Assembly (NCBI RefSeq): GCF_000165425.1
Contig: NW_001799033.1
Coordinates: forward strand, 562,611-626,610
DNA length: 64,000 nt
From: Paramecium tetraurelia
Lineage: Eukaryota > Ciliophora > Oligohymenophorea > Peniculida > Parameciidae
Reading direction: 5' to 3'
Positions 48,654 to 59,425 of the stretch are shown here, piece after piece. The notes beneath the pieces are model-generated. The model saw nothing but the letters and a program-made list of their open reading frames with translations, ran no database searches and was not told the origin of the DNA. Each line of letters begins with the position of its first letter. Position 1 is the stretch's first letter. Position numbers and translations under genes: made by a program.

Positions 48654-49137
48654 TCATTTCTTTTTATTGTTTTTGAACATATTTTAGATTGGATCATAAG
48701 GATCAGGTTCTGGTTTCCAGCCTTTTTGATATTTCCATGTTTTTGGTATTTTTCTATCTTAAGGTTTAAGGTCTTTGTTTCTTTATTTATTATTTTGATC
48801 AGTCTAAAACTTTTCCAAAGCATCTCCTTTACCATAGGTTCTGTTAATTGTAATTTTATTAGGGTCAACCTAAATTTTTTCAATTTCCTTTGATATTAAT
48901 AATTGAAAGTACTTGTTGTAGATTTTTAATTTATTCATCGATATTATAGGGTTTAGTAGCATCCTCTAATTTGAGATTCTCTGAATTTCCAGCTAAGAAT
49001 CCCCAATCTCTATTCCAAGCAGCTGTACATGTTAATTCATTATTGACTCTTCCAATCCAATTTCTATCATCTGCCACAGGGTCACCTGTTGACACAAATT
49101 TTCCTCCTGCTTACTTTTATTACACTTGTTTAGGCAT
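48654..49137 (-). CDS. C20orf85/CIMIP1-like small ciliary protein
   Basis: 152 aa, one intron 48888-48912 (25 nt). The stretch NNELTCTAAWNRDWGFLAGN aligns with the W-x-N-W-G-F-L signature of the C20orf85 (DUF4490) family, small proteins found inside ciliary doublet microtubules. The N-terminus is basic (MPKQVQQKQAGGKF), and the C-terminus has IPKTWKYQKGWKPEPDPYDP, a Pro/Trp-rich region like those of microtubule-inner proteins. A ciliary role is inferred. The similarity is short and needs a profile search. Start is the only upstream in-frame ATG. Confidence 0.5.
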
Positions 49138-49296
49138 GAAATTTATATGATATAAATATTAATCAATTAAGTTACATTTAAATGAAGCATAAATTATAAT
49201 GTTTGAAATTTTATTGTTATTATTTATATATATGAGCAGATAATTAAGACGGTAAAAACATAAAGAGTTCATAATATATTATAATAGTTGTATGTT

Positions 49297-49755
49297 TCAT
49301 CGTTTTTTATTGGAAAATCGCTCAAGCACTTTATTCAAAGAATCTTGATGCATTCTAACTTTTGGTGTGACTGATAGTAATTAACTCATATTTATAATAG
49401 TATATTTTGGTTTCTTTTTAATTGGAGATTATGAAATATTTTTCTATTTTTACTAATCTTCTTGTGTTAATGTTGGAGTGAATTTGAATCGAATTCTGCT
49501 CTTAGTTGTAGAAGGAGTATAAAAGTTAGCACTAAAAGAACCAGTCTAATACGCTTAACTTTAAGTTGGTCTATGATGATGTAAAGAGGTAATGGATGCT
49601 TGTTGGTTAATTTATTTTGGCTGTGATAATGTTCGGATCCTATGACTACTATTTTCTGAGATTCTTCTTTCTAATTTAGGTAAATAACCTGTAAATAATG
49701 TGTCCAAATAGCATTGTTCTTCAATATCCCATCCTGAATTATCACACAAATTCAT
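49297..49755 (-). CDS. hypothetical protein, 152 aa
   Basis: Intronless, 153 codons. Starts MNLCDNSGWDIEEQCYLDTL. The middle is Ser/Thr/Gln/His-rich (SITSLHHHRPTQSQ), and the C-terminal half is basic, ending VLERFSNKKR. No TM segment, signal peptide or known motif. Length, codon use and gene spacing (160 bp to the next gene upstream) support a real gene. Function unknown; a short acidic N-terminus with Trp is the only conserved-looking feature. Confidence 0.5.
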
Positions 49756-49922
49756 TTTAAATATATAATTTAATTAAGTTTCCAAGAACTAAGATGCAAG
49801 ACGCAGTAATTCTATTTTGTACTATAAACATCTAAGTTTATATTAATGATTAATATATATTTTTCATTCTATAAGCCACCATTTTATACAGAATATTGAG
49901 TAATAAAAATAAAAATCATATA

Positions 49923-51177
49923 ATGAAATAATCACTAATAAGATAACGAAGAGGATCATTTGATTCATAGATTTTCTCATCTTTATTACAATCCAATTTT
50001 ATAACTGGTGATAAGAAGAAATTGATAGATGATGAAATTATCAATTATTAAATAGATGATGAGTTTGAGATGATAGAAAAATGTATTGTCTTTCATAAAT
50101 TAGAACCAAAAAATATACCTCTACCTTTGTTTAATAATGATTAATTACACAAAATCTCTAAAAACCAATTCCTGGGTGAAAATTAAAAGTTACAATTAGC
50201 AGCCACCTTAATATAATAAAGAGGTATTCCCTACTTAAAGTAAATTTATTTATAATTTAGACGCAAAGCAATATGGATGACCTTTATAGAAAAAGGTGAT
50301 GCTAAAACCTACTTCTCTAAAAAACCCCCCTATTTAGTTGAAGACTAAATCAATAAAGACGTTCCTAGAACTGGTTATGATGATAAAATGAATACCAAAA
50401 AATATACCACTCTTTTATACCGAATTCTATGTGCATATGCAATTTATAATCCTAAAATAGGATATACATAAGGGATGAATATCATTTGTGGAAAGATAAT
50501 ACTATTGTTAAGTATAGATGGAAATGATAAATAATTGGAAGAGGACGATTTTGAAGTCTTTGAAGATGAAGAAGAAATGTTTTGGATGTTTGTTCACTTA
50601 ATGAAATCAATGCAAGACTTATTTATTTAAGATGTACCTGGGATATAAAGAAGAATTTAATAGTTGGAATAAATGCTACAAAGTAGATGTAATGAAATTA
50701 TTGTGCATTTATAATGTAACAATATTGTATTACTATATTCTTTTATTTTAGGAAAACTTATGTTAATGTTTTAGTCAGTATTATTTTACTCTATTAATGT
50801 AAAGACAGGAGAAAAAGTTTGCAAGGTTAATATTAGAGATGTTCCTATTGTTTGGAGAAGCATTTATATAAAATTTTATAGTTGGAGTTTTAGAGTTTTA
50901 TTCAATGAAAATAACAAGAATGAATGAATTAGAAAAACTAATGCCCTTTTTTAGAGATACAATGCTTACATCTTATTATTAGGAGTTGAAAAAATTAAAA
51001 AAATAGAATTAAATTATCTAACATTTTTAATAATATCACTATTTTGATGTAGAACCTTATTATGGTAATTTTTAACCAATTGTATAAATTGTTTAAAAAT
51101 AAGAGATGCATTTAAATCCCAAAAATATATTAAAACTACTGCCTAAAATTTTGTTTGGAAAAGTTCTTGGTTAATGA
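49923..51177 (+). CDS. TBC-domain Rab GTPase-activating protein
   Basis: 402 aa with introns 50240-50260 and 50727-50751. The dual-finger catalytic motifs are present: IxxDxxR as QINKDVPRTGY, and the Gln finger as IGYTQGMN. The core also includes RRGIPYLKRKAIWMTF and, after the second intron, the FSQYYFTLLMQRQ and ARLILEMFLLFGEAF strands/helices of the C-terminal TBC subdomain. Rab-GAPs hydrolyse Rab-GTP at membrane trafficking steps; the Rab partner cannot be told. The length is short for a TBC protein, with no extra domain. A Ser/Arg-rich N-terminus (SLIRQRRGSFDS) is typical of a flexible tail. The stop lies 11 bp from the derlin stop. Confidence 0.85.
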
Positions 51178-51188
51178 TTTATATATAC

Positions 51189-52015
51189 TCAAATATTTTA
51201 TATATCAACCTAAACGTATTCCTTATCCTTAAAAGAATTGTTGCCTTTAAGGTTACTGGAATTATTATTAATTAAATCTGTTTCTTTAAAAATGGTGCAT
51301 ATTTCGCAATGTGTTTATTCACAAAGTTTTTACTAGTATATGATAAATTGAATTCTTACAAAAATTAAGGTGTTTCTAATAATGGCAATGCTATTAGTCA
51401 CTGGTAGGAAGTCCTTTAATAATAAATATGAATGGGCTATTCCTAAACCGATAAGGTCCTAAACTATGTCTTGATCGGTTATTGCATGAAAAGCAATCAA
51501 AACCCATGGAAAATATTCACTTTTGAATTGAAATCCAAAATAAAATCTCACTGTTTCAAATGGTTTTCTCTTGCACCAAACATAGATCAATGCAAAACAA
51601 AATGCAGCTGATAAAAATCCATAATCAAATAGCCAGCACATAATCTACATTATCAAACTTATTTACATCTCCTGTTATAAAAAAGTAAAGAATCATATAA
51701 TAGAAATCTGCATAGTTAGATCCTTCGAACATCATTTCGCAGTTTTTAATACAAAAGATTATAAACAACAAATGAAAGATGAAACTAAAACTTAGTGTAC
51801 CGCTGAAAAAGTAATGAGTAAACAGTCTATGTATCTATATAATAATTCATTATCATTCTTACTTATAGCGGAAATATTTTATTAGCATCGAACATTAAAT
51901 ACCACAAATATGATGGTTTAAATTTTCCAATTATCCCAAATAACACTAAAACACTTACATATGTTCTTGTAAAAAGAGGCTAAGTTTTATACCAGCTATT
52001 GAAATCGTTTAACAT
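51189..52015 (-). CDS. derlin (Der1-like ERAD membrane protein)
   Basis: 258 codons with introns 51835-51862, 51645-51666 and possibly a stopless 27-nt intron at 51333-51359. It starts MLNDFNSWYKTQPLFTRTYV, the W-x3-P-x3-R derlin start (here with Leu), and has the LTHY/FFSG-type segment (HRLFTHYFFSGTLSF), the FEGSNYADFYYMI-like element, and at least four hydrophobic helices. Derlins are pseudo-rhomboids of the ER that move misfolded proteins to the cytosol with p97/Cdc48. The C-terminal 45 residues are Asn/Lys-rich and lack the p97-binding SHP box I could identify. Convergent with the TBC gene. Confidence 0.85.
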
Positions 52016-52117
52016 ATTGACGTGTTTTATTATAATAAATATAAACAAAGTAATTAAAGAATATTCTCTATTAAATTTATCACAAATTATATGATTCTTC
52101 TCATCCATATCAATACA

Positions 52118-52199
52118 GCACACATGCCCGAGTGGTCTAAGGGGTCGCACTCAAGATGCGTTGATTTATTTCGGAGTAGTTCAAATCTCACTGTGTGCA
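52118..52199 (+). tRNA. tRNA-Leu (anticodon CAA), possibly defective
   Basis: 82 nt. Acceptor arms GCACACA and TGTGTGC pair fully; D-arm CCC...GGG; anticodon loop CTCAAGA with anticodon CAA, stem CGCA/TGCG plus a T-T pair; T-loop TTCAAAT; variable region of class II type. A box and B box (AGTTCAAATCT) are present. The T-stem strands AGTAG and CTCAC pair at only two of five positions; GTGAG would be expected. This may be a decayed copy or rely on an alternative variable-arm folding. A T6 run at 52201-52206 follows as terminator. Confidence 0.7.
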
Positions 52200-52200
52200 G

Positions 52201-52206
52201 TTTTTT
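52201..52206 (+). terminator. RNA polymerase III T-run terminator of the tRNA
   Basis: Six Ts directly after the tRNA 3' end, standard for RNA polymerase III. Confidence 0.6.
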
Positions 52207-52722
52207 CATAATTTTTTGATTTTAAATTATAATATTCTAAAAATCAAAATTAAGGTGTTATCTCTTTTGATACCGATCTCTGAAACAGATAACTACATTT
52301 ATGAAAATTCGATATCATAAAGAATTTATATAGGTTAAATGTTTAAATATAACATATGGTTCCATTAAATTTCTATTAGAATTTTAATAATCTATTTTCT
52401 CCTCAATTGATGGAAGGCCTTAGGTAATATAAGCACAAAAAAATACGATAGCACAAATTTGAAAAAATTAAAAATACGAGAAGTATTGTATAAATTTATC
52501 AAATATGACTTTATAAATGTGCGTTTGCTTTATATGACTTGTAAAATAACTCATTTTGTATATTTGTTTACTAATCAATTTTTCCATATGAGATTATAAT
52601 TAAGAACAAATATATTAATAAATTATTAGAAGGAATATAAAATATTGTGCTAAACAAAATGTACATTTTGTATATTTGTAAGCAATTCAATTCTGTAAAA
52701 AATTAATGAATAAATAAATAAT
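52207..52722. other. intergenic, about 515 bp
   Basis: Very AT-rich, between the tRNA and the Piwi pseudogene. It contains two copies of the short string ACATTTTGTATATTTGTA-like text (near 52553 and 52663). No coding frame. Confidence 0.4.
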
Positions 52723-55019
52723 ATGCAATAGTAATCAAATACAATTTGCCAGCTACCAAAAAGACCTCAAAGAGGAGAGAATCTCAACAAAGATTATAGG
52801 ATGAAGATTCTTGACTCTAATCATTTCGAACTTTAATTTTTGAAAGATATACAACTTCATATTTACAGTTTTACCATTTAACCTGAAATTAATTTGAATT
52901 TCAGAAAAAGAAGTGAAACACTTATTTGCTTCAATTAAAAATGAAATTGTTTCCTAAGGAATCCAAAGCTTTTGTATCACAGGAGCAAATATATGGAGTT
53001 TTCAATTACAGAGGAATAATATTCACATTACAAAAGTAGTGGATGAAACTAAGTTGATTGTAGATATCAAATATGTGAAGACAATTAATTTAAAAGATTT
53101 AACCCAGTATAATGATTAATAATCAATAAACATATCCAAATAAGCAATTAATGCTATACTTAAGTAAATTCATGAGAAAAGAAATATGAAAGAATTTTTT
53201 GGAAAAGGTAAATTTTATGAATCGGTAATGAATTGTAATCAAAAATTTTAAGAGTTTCAAATTGCATATTTGAAAGGATTTAGAAATGTATATTGTCCTG
53301 GTCAGAATACTCCTCTACTTCAAATTGATTATAGTACAAAGTTGATAAATACTGATTCAATTTTGAACTTTATTTATAACTTTTAAGGTAATAGAAAACA
53401 ACTACAAGAATAACTATAGCATACATCTGGATATGCCATGTACTCTAAAAGATTCTATAGAATCCTTGGTATAGATTTTTCCAAGACTCCTTAATCGTTA
53501 ATGGAAAATGGAAAAATGACTTATTACTAATATTACCAACAAAAGTACAAGATTACAATATATGACTAAACCTAACCTTTATTGGTTCATTGAAACAAAA
53601 AAGGAGAGGAAATACGATTAATACCTGAATTATTGTGGAAAACTGGATTAAATGATACACAAACATCTGAATAAAGAATTAAACAATTAACAAGATCAAC
53701 TTTAGTTGTGGATCCATTGGATAGAAAGGATAAGATTATTAAAGAAAGGATAGAATTGGAATAATTTTTGAAAAATTAATAGATAAAATTTAATCCTAAT
53801 TCTGCAACATTAGCCTATGAAATAAAGAAACCAGATATTTTATGCAAAGGAGAAAGAAAGTTCTTTTCTGGAGGATAATTTCAAATAACTAGTTAAATTG
53901 AATAAACTTAATTAAAAAATTGGGCTTTAATATATCATGTTGAAAATGAAAAGTACAAAGAGGATTTTCTATATGAATTTCAAAAAATGGATATAGGTGT
54001 GGATTAAATTCGTAGATTCCGCATTAATTGTCAGTTAGGAGTAATAGCTGTTAAGATTGGATTTCATGTCTTTAATAACATATAACTAAAAATGGAAAAC
54101 CATAACTAGTTATTTCATTACTCGGGGAAAAAAATAACAAAAGTATATATTAAGCATGAAATTAATATTTAATTGCAAAAGTGGGAGTTTCTCATTAAAA
54201 TATCACTTTAAAATTAATTAAAAAAACCAAGTTTATCATTATAATTCCAAAAATAATACTATAAATACATAGCAAATTAAGGAATTCATCATGGATGATT
54301 TCTAAAATGAAAGAGATTTCAGATGAAATTATGATTATTGGAATCGACGTTTATCACAAAACAGAAAAGAAGATTAATTCTTGTGTTGGATTCAATGCTT
54401 AATTTGGATAGTAAGGTGATACAAATTTCACAAAAACAATAATAGTAGATTAAGGTAAAGAAATTAATAAAGATATCGCAAACCTTTTAGAACAAAGTCT
54501 AGAAGAATATTAGAAAATTAAAATTATAAACTACCAGAAACTATTGTAATATTTAGAGATGGAGTAGGGAACTCATAAATAAATTATATTAAGAGGAAGT
54601 AGAAACGATGAAATAAATCATTAAAAATAAATATAACTTTAAATTGCCATAATTTGCATTTATAATAGTTAACAAGAGAATAAATGATAAATACTTCTCA
54701 AAAAGATAAAGAAATTTATGGAGTGGTTATTGCAGACAGAGTCGTCTCATCTCATTTTGATTGTTTCATGATTGCATAATAAGTTCATTAAGGAACTGCT
54801 ACTCCAACACATTATACAGTTTTAGAAAATACCACTAATTGGAAAGAAGAATTATTTTGGAAATTTACATATTATTAATGTTATAATTATAAAAACTGGT
54901 GTGGACCAATCAAAATACTTGCTTGTGTTTAGAATGCTCACACAGCTGCATACAGAACAGGGGAGGTTATCTAAGATAACGCATGTTCTTCTTTAGAATC
55001 AAAGCTATTTTATCTATGA
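52723..55019 (+). pseudogene. Piwi-family Argonaute gene, disrupted by frameshifts and one stop
   Basis: Order of recognisable parts: N-terminal part, PAZ (LLVH / NKKGEEIRLIPELLWKTGL), MID (ILQIHSKLRNSSWMIS) and PIWI with the catalytic-type blocks MIIGIDVYHK, TIVIFRDGVGN, RVVSSHFDCFMIAQQ, TATPTHYTVL and QNAHTAAYR. The D-D-H residues survive. Reading through needs at least five frame changes (near 52905, 54180, 54515, 54592 and 54690), none coinciding with an acceptable intron, and there is an in-frame TGA at 53591-53593. No other gene in the window shows such damage. Paramecium has many PTIWI genes acting in scnRNA/iesRNA and siRNA silencing; this copy appears dead. Confidence 0.8.
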
Positions 55020-55100
55020 GTTTCTTTATTATTTTATTTTCATTTAATTTATAAATTTTAACTTCAAATATATTAATACACTTATTATCTAATATACTAC

Positions 55101-56192
55101 TCAAATATTTAATGACAATGCTTATTAGGACATTTCAGAAAAACTATCAATGGAGATTTTAGCCAAACCATTAATTCCCCAAGTGTCTCCCCAAGTATTC
55201 TCAATGATCCAATACTATTATCCATTGTGTTCACCCCATCCTATTATTTTAACTGCTTGACCCCCATGAAAATGAGGCTACCCATCTAATACTTAATAAA
55301 TTCCATCTTTATAGATTAAAAAATCTTTGTAAACTGGCATAATCGCAACCGCTGGTCCTTTCATTAAAATATCCCTTTTGATATCCTATGATATGAATAT
55401 TAGTACATCTTTATTCTATAATTAACAATAGGACTCAGCTTTAAATCGCTAACAATGATCAAGGGCATTGGTACACTCTTTAAATGTATCATCCCCTCTA
55501 AAAGGATGACATTCGTTTGTAGTCAATCCATGTTTTATGATATAATCAGCTGATCTTGTTAAATGTCCTCCTTTGCATCCCAAATTTAATTTGCCATCAC
55601 AAGACAATAAATTTTGAGCAGATAATTATTAGGTTTAATTTTATTTGCATACTCTGTCTGAGAATGAAGAAGAAACCGCAATAGAATAAGATGATGAACA
55701 ATTTCCTTAATTATAAACTTGATGATTGCACTATGGATAGAATTCTTTGAAGTTGTAATATACAGGTATTTCTTCGATAAAAGACAATTTGCATTTCTCT
55801 ACATTTATTTATTATGTGAAATCATTTTTAAATAAGGTTTTTGCTTACATTAACGTGATATTCTATTGTAATTATAATAATTAAAACATAGAAAAAAGCA
55901 TTTGGGCCTAAGTTGTATGAATGGCCTTACGAATTGTGTGACTTAATTTCAGATTCATTAATGATAATGTATTCTTTTGTTTACTTGGTAAAAGATAAAT
56001 AAGAAATAATTAAAAACCCAATCACAACTATAGGCTTTTTAGTATTATCTTACTTGATATTATGATATGAATTTTGTAGTTGGTCATAAAATCTGGTTTT
56101 GTTGTCCTTTTCTTAATTGCTGTCTATAAAAGCTTTAGTTTCTCAACTTATTGCTTAGTAGGACAAGGACTCGTTGAACGTGGTCCACGCAT
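55101..56192 (-). CDS. membrane-anchored cathepsin-B-like (C1A) protein lacking catalytic Cys and His
   Basis: 339 aa with introns 56028-56053, 55863-55887 and 55386-55406. The second intron connects a cytoplasmic basic stretch and TM helix (IIISIVIGFLIISYLSF) to the peptidase part, making a type II anchor. The C1A core is clear: NQGNCSSSYSIAVSSSF corresponds to the QGxCGSCW block; GCKGGH, HFHGGQAVKIIGWGEHNG and YWIIENTWGDTWG follow. The catalytic Cys is Ser (codon at 55689-55691), the catalytic His is Gln (codon at 55257-55259), and Asn of NTW is retained. Cathepsin B occluding-loop-type Cys pattern is partly kept. So it is a probable pseudopeptidase, comparable to TINAG-like or SERA-like proteins. 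Confidence 0.85.
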
Positions 56193-56238
56193 TCTTAATT
56201 AATTAATAATTATTTAATCATTATTTATCATAATTCAA

Positions 56239-57088
56239 ATGTCATAAGATCAACTGATTCTAGATGATATTTCAGTAATTAAAATTCTTTAAATTAGGAC
56301 ATCATGAGAAGCACAAGAATAATTGATAAATATTTAGTTAAGGCTTTACATTGCATCATTAATGATTACCAATAAAATATGGACATAAATGCATTATTAG
56401 ATAGCCTTAATAATTCTAAGCACTTGGTTTGTAACAAGTATTGTTTGTTAGAATCTAAATCTAATCTTCTTAGATATGTAGTTAATACTGAAAATTACAA
56501 TGTAATATTTATTGTTTAAAATAATAAAGAATTACATAAAGATCATAGCCTTCTTGAGTTCCCTTATTTAATAATAAGAATTGAAGTCCATTTCCTAATT
56601 AAAATAAACTCATAAACCTAATTGTATCCTTATCTAACCCAAAAAGACCAAGAATGTTCAAAATGACAAATCTCCGAAAAAATGTTTCGATATTAAACCT
56701 AAATATTTTCATTCCAAATCTTAGACCTGGATTTTTAATTCTAAATAGTACATTTCAAAAATATTAGTAATAAAAGTAACTCAATAATTTCAACTAGGAC
56801 AGAGAATTATCAAAATTACAACAATTGCAAACCCAACATGATGATTACTCTAGATATCGTTCATGGTCTATTCAGTAATAAGAATTACAATAAGAAAATA
56901 AATAAAGATTCAATTATCAGCAGAGATCAAGCAGAGAATTAAGATTTTCTATAACTACTTCTACATCGCCAAAATAAAAAAGTTAAATTCTACCCTAAAC
57001 TAATAAGGAACATGATTATTCTATACAAGTAAAAAGGTTAAAAAACGAAATCTCATAGTTAGAATCAAAATTAAAACTTTATAATTGA
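56239..57088 (+). CDS. hypothetical protein with C-terminal coiled coil, 255 aa
   Basis: Introns 56275-56297, 56502-56529 and 56767-56797 give 256 codons. Start MSQDQLILDDISDIMR. The first 120 residues are helical; a basic Cys/Lys/Ser region (PKKTKNVQNDKSPKKCFD) and a Gln-rich region follow; the tail is a coiled coil (VKRLKNEISQLESKLKLYN). No catalytic motif or TM. The three introns are canonical, which supports a real gene. Divergent from the cathepsin-like gene, starts only 47 bp apart, suggesting a shared promoter. Confidence 0.6.
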
Positions 57089-57112
57089 ATTTTAAACTTA
57101 TAATAAAATACT

Positions 57113-57655
57113 TCAAAAATTATTTTTTTAATAATTACTCTTAGTTGTAAATTATTAATATTGATTCTAATTGTCTTTGAGAGAAAATTCTGTATTTAAT
57201 CTAGTCGAAAAACTAGTTTTAGATTTTTTCTTTTGAATTTCTATTTTTTCCAATGTTTCATTTAATTCCTAAATCTATTCTTCCTTCTTTTTACACTCCA
57301 AACATTAATGTACAACAGGTAAAATGATTGGCTGCGAATTTTAGCGATAATGTTTTAAATCAAGTACTTTAGTTTCTATGTTACTAATTAAATTTGATAA
57401 TTAAGTAGGTTCAATATGACTTTAGATTAAAGATATCTAATTTAAATTGAATTTGATCTTTTGTTCATCACTAAGTTGATTCCAAACTTATTGATATTTG
57501 TATTATAAGTTTTTATATTGTATCTCTTATACTTATAAATTATCCATTAAACTATTTGATAACTTTGTGAGTTTTTAAATTTCTTATATCAACTATTCTA
57601 ATTTACTCATCAAATGAGGGATTAGTTTATTTGTTGAAATTGATAGTTGTTGCAT
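57113..57655 (-). CDS. coiled-coil protein, 180 aa
   Basis: Intronless, 181 codons, stop 24 bp from the convergent gene. N-terminal 60 residues are a helix pair (MSKLEQLIQEIQKLTKLSNS); then a region with HQCLECKKKEEQIQEL, i.e. a CxxC flanked by Lys and a coil, near residue 130. No other domain. The CxxC could be part of a zinc site or accidental. Function unknown. Confidence 0.55.
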
Positions 57656-58088
57656 TTTAAATAATTAACCGTAATAAATTTTTAATCTAATTACTTACTT
57701 GTATATAAATGTAATTAACTACAATTACTGTATTTTGAATATTTTTTCATTCACAACAATCTTGTACAATTTTGATATTATTATTGATTTAATTCATTAT
57801 CTTAATTATATCATTAAAATCACGATATTCACAATCCACTTTAGTTGAAAATCAAAAATAACCTCTAAATAATGCTCAAATAAAGGCGGAATAAAAAGTG
57901 ATTTAGTGTTAACTTTGAGAATAGCCATATTCTCTAAGAAATAACTAATAATAATTTCCTTAATTTGAATTCAGTTTCTATAAGTAAAAGCTCACTCGAC
58001 GTTTAATTTATATTGGTAACTATAATATCACATGAATTATTTAAAGCTAAATAGATATTATGAGAATATTTGTTAATAAAAATTAAAA
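57656..58088. other. intergenic, 433 bp
   Basis: AT-rich spacer upstream of the hemoglobin gene; no coding frame or motif that I can defend. Confidence 0.45.
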
Positions 58089-58490
58089 ATGGATAATTAA
58101 AAGAAGTGTCTTTTTGAAAAATTTGGAGGAGACCAATAAGTTTCAGAACTCATTGATCAATTCTATTATAAAGTTTTGTTTGATAAGCTACTTCGAGACA
58201 AATTTTTGAAGGCTGACATGAGTCGAGTTCGATATCAACAAAAACGATTTTTCGCTTAAATGATGGGTGATACTAATACCTAATACACTGGAAGGTATTT
58301 TATTTGGTTTAATAATTATAGAGATTTAATAGAGGTTCATAAAAATCTCAATATCACAAACTAATAATTTGATAAATTTAAAACCCATCTCAAAAATATT
58401 GCATTAGACATGGAAATACCAAATGTAGACTTAGAAGAGCTACTTCAACATGTTGAAAAACATAGAGACCTTATTGTATTCTAAAAATGA
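58089..58490 (+). CDS. truncated hemoglobin (2/2 globin)
   Basis: 124 aa after intron 58295-58321 (27 nt). The group I truncated-hemoglobin frame is clear: LFEKFGGDQQVSELIDQFYY (A/B helices with Tyr at B10), RYQQKRFFAQMMGDTNTQYT (E region), GRDLIEVHKNLNIT with the proximal His in EVH, and the final helix. Length fits ciliate hemoglobins (about 116-120). Truncated hemoglobins bind O2 and NO and may scavenge NO or supply O2 in the cytosol. Start is the only upstream ATG and no targeting signal is seen. Confidence 0.92.
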
Positions 58491-59425
58491 TAAAAAGATT
58501 TTGCGATTGGTTATTGTATTATATTCTTTTCTAAATTGCATCATTTACGATATCATTTTATATAATCTGAAATATAAATAATACAAAAAGTTAATTATTA
58601 CAAATTATCAACTAACAGAAATAATTTGGATGAAAATGAATATATACTAATGCAAATAGAATTAGTTTTACATTGCATTATATTATATTGAATTAAAATC
58701 CAATTATAACTGTTATTTTTACTTTAACCTTTTTTGACTTATGGTATTAGAATCTAAAGTTATTTACTAAAAGGATTAAGTTTTTAGATATTATATTCTA
58801 AGTATTGAATTTATTTAAATTTAAAAGCTAAGATTACTTTATTCGACGATAGATTGTAACTTTACCTTAGAGTTAGTGAAAAATATACTTGAACAGAAGT
58901 TTCATTGATTTAAGAATCTACTTTGTCTTCAAAATGATAAAAAATATGATTTCTTTAGAAATGAAGATTCGGCAGCTCTAAAGTAAAATGATTGTTTTAT
59001 TCTGTTAAATAAAATAAGGTTTTTGTTTTATAAAAAGCTAACCATTTATCCAAACTCCTATTCTAATCAATGTTGATTCAGTTTTTTAGTATTTGATTTT
59101 ATTAGTTTTTTTCTTAACTAATTTATCAAAAAAAATATATTAATAAATTTAAAAATACGAATAAACAATCCATATAAATCTAATACATTAATTCTGGTAA
59201 ATAAGAATAAACGAATTTTGTGACTATCCAAGAACTAGTAGATGTAGAATAAGATGAGAAATCAATTCATTTTCCCAATCCATTTTTTGATATAAATTTA
59301 ACAAATTTATTTAGTCGAAATTGTTGAAAAAAACTTAACAATTTAGTAATTGATTTTTGAGGATAGCTAAGTTTATAAAAATGAATAATTTAATTTGTAT
59401 ATAAGATTTATTGGTATCGTATAAA
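58491..59425. other. intergenic, about 935 bp, with a possible TGA-interrupted ORF
   Basis: Unusually long gap for this genome. It contains the disputed frame described at 58741-59076; the rest is AT-rich with no support. Confidence 0.4.
58741..59076 (+). pseudogene. possible gene remnant with one in-frame TGA
   Basis: From ATG 58741 the frame runs 55 codons with normal-looking text (MVLESKVIYQKD..., TIDCNFTLELVKNILEQKFH) to TGA 58906-58908. The same frame then stays open for 55 more codons with similar character (NDKKYDFFRNEDSAALKQ) to TGA 59074-59076. No GT-AG intron of accepted size removes the first TGA. It could be a nonsense-mutated small gene or chance. No family is recognised. Confidence 0.3.
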
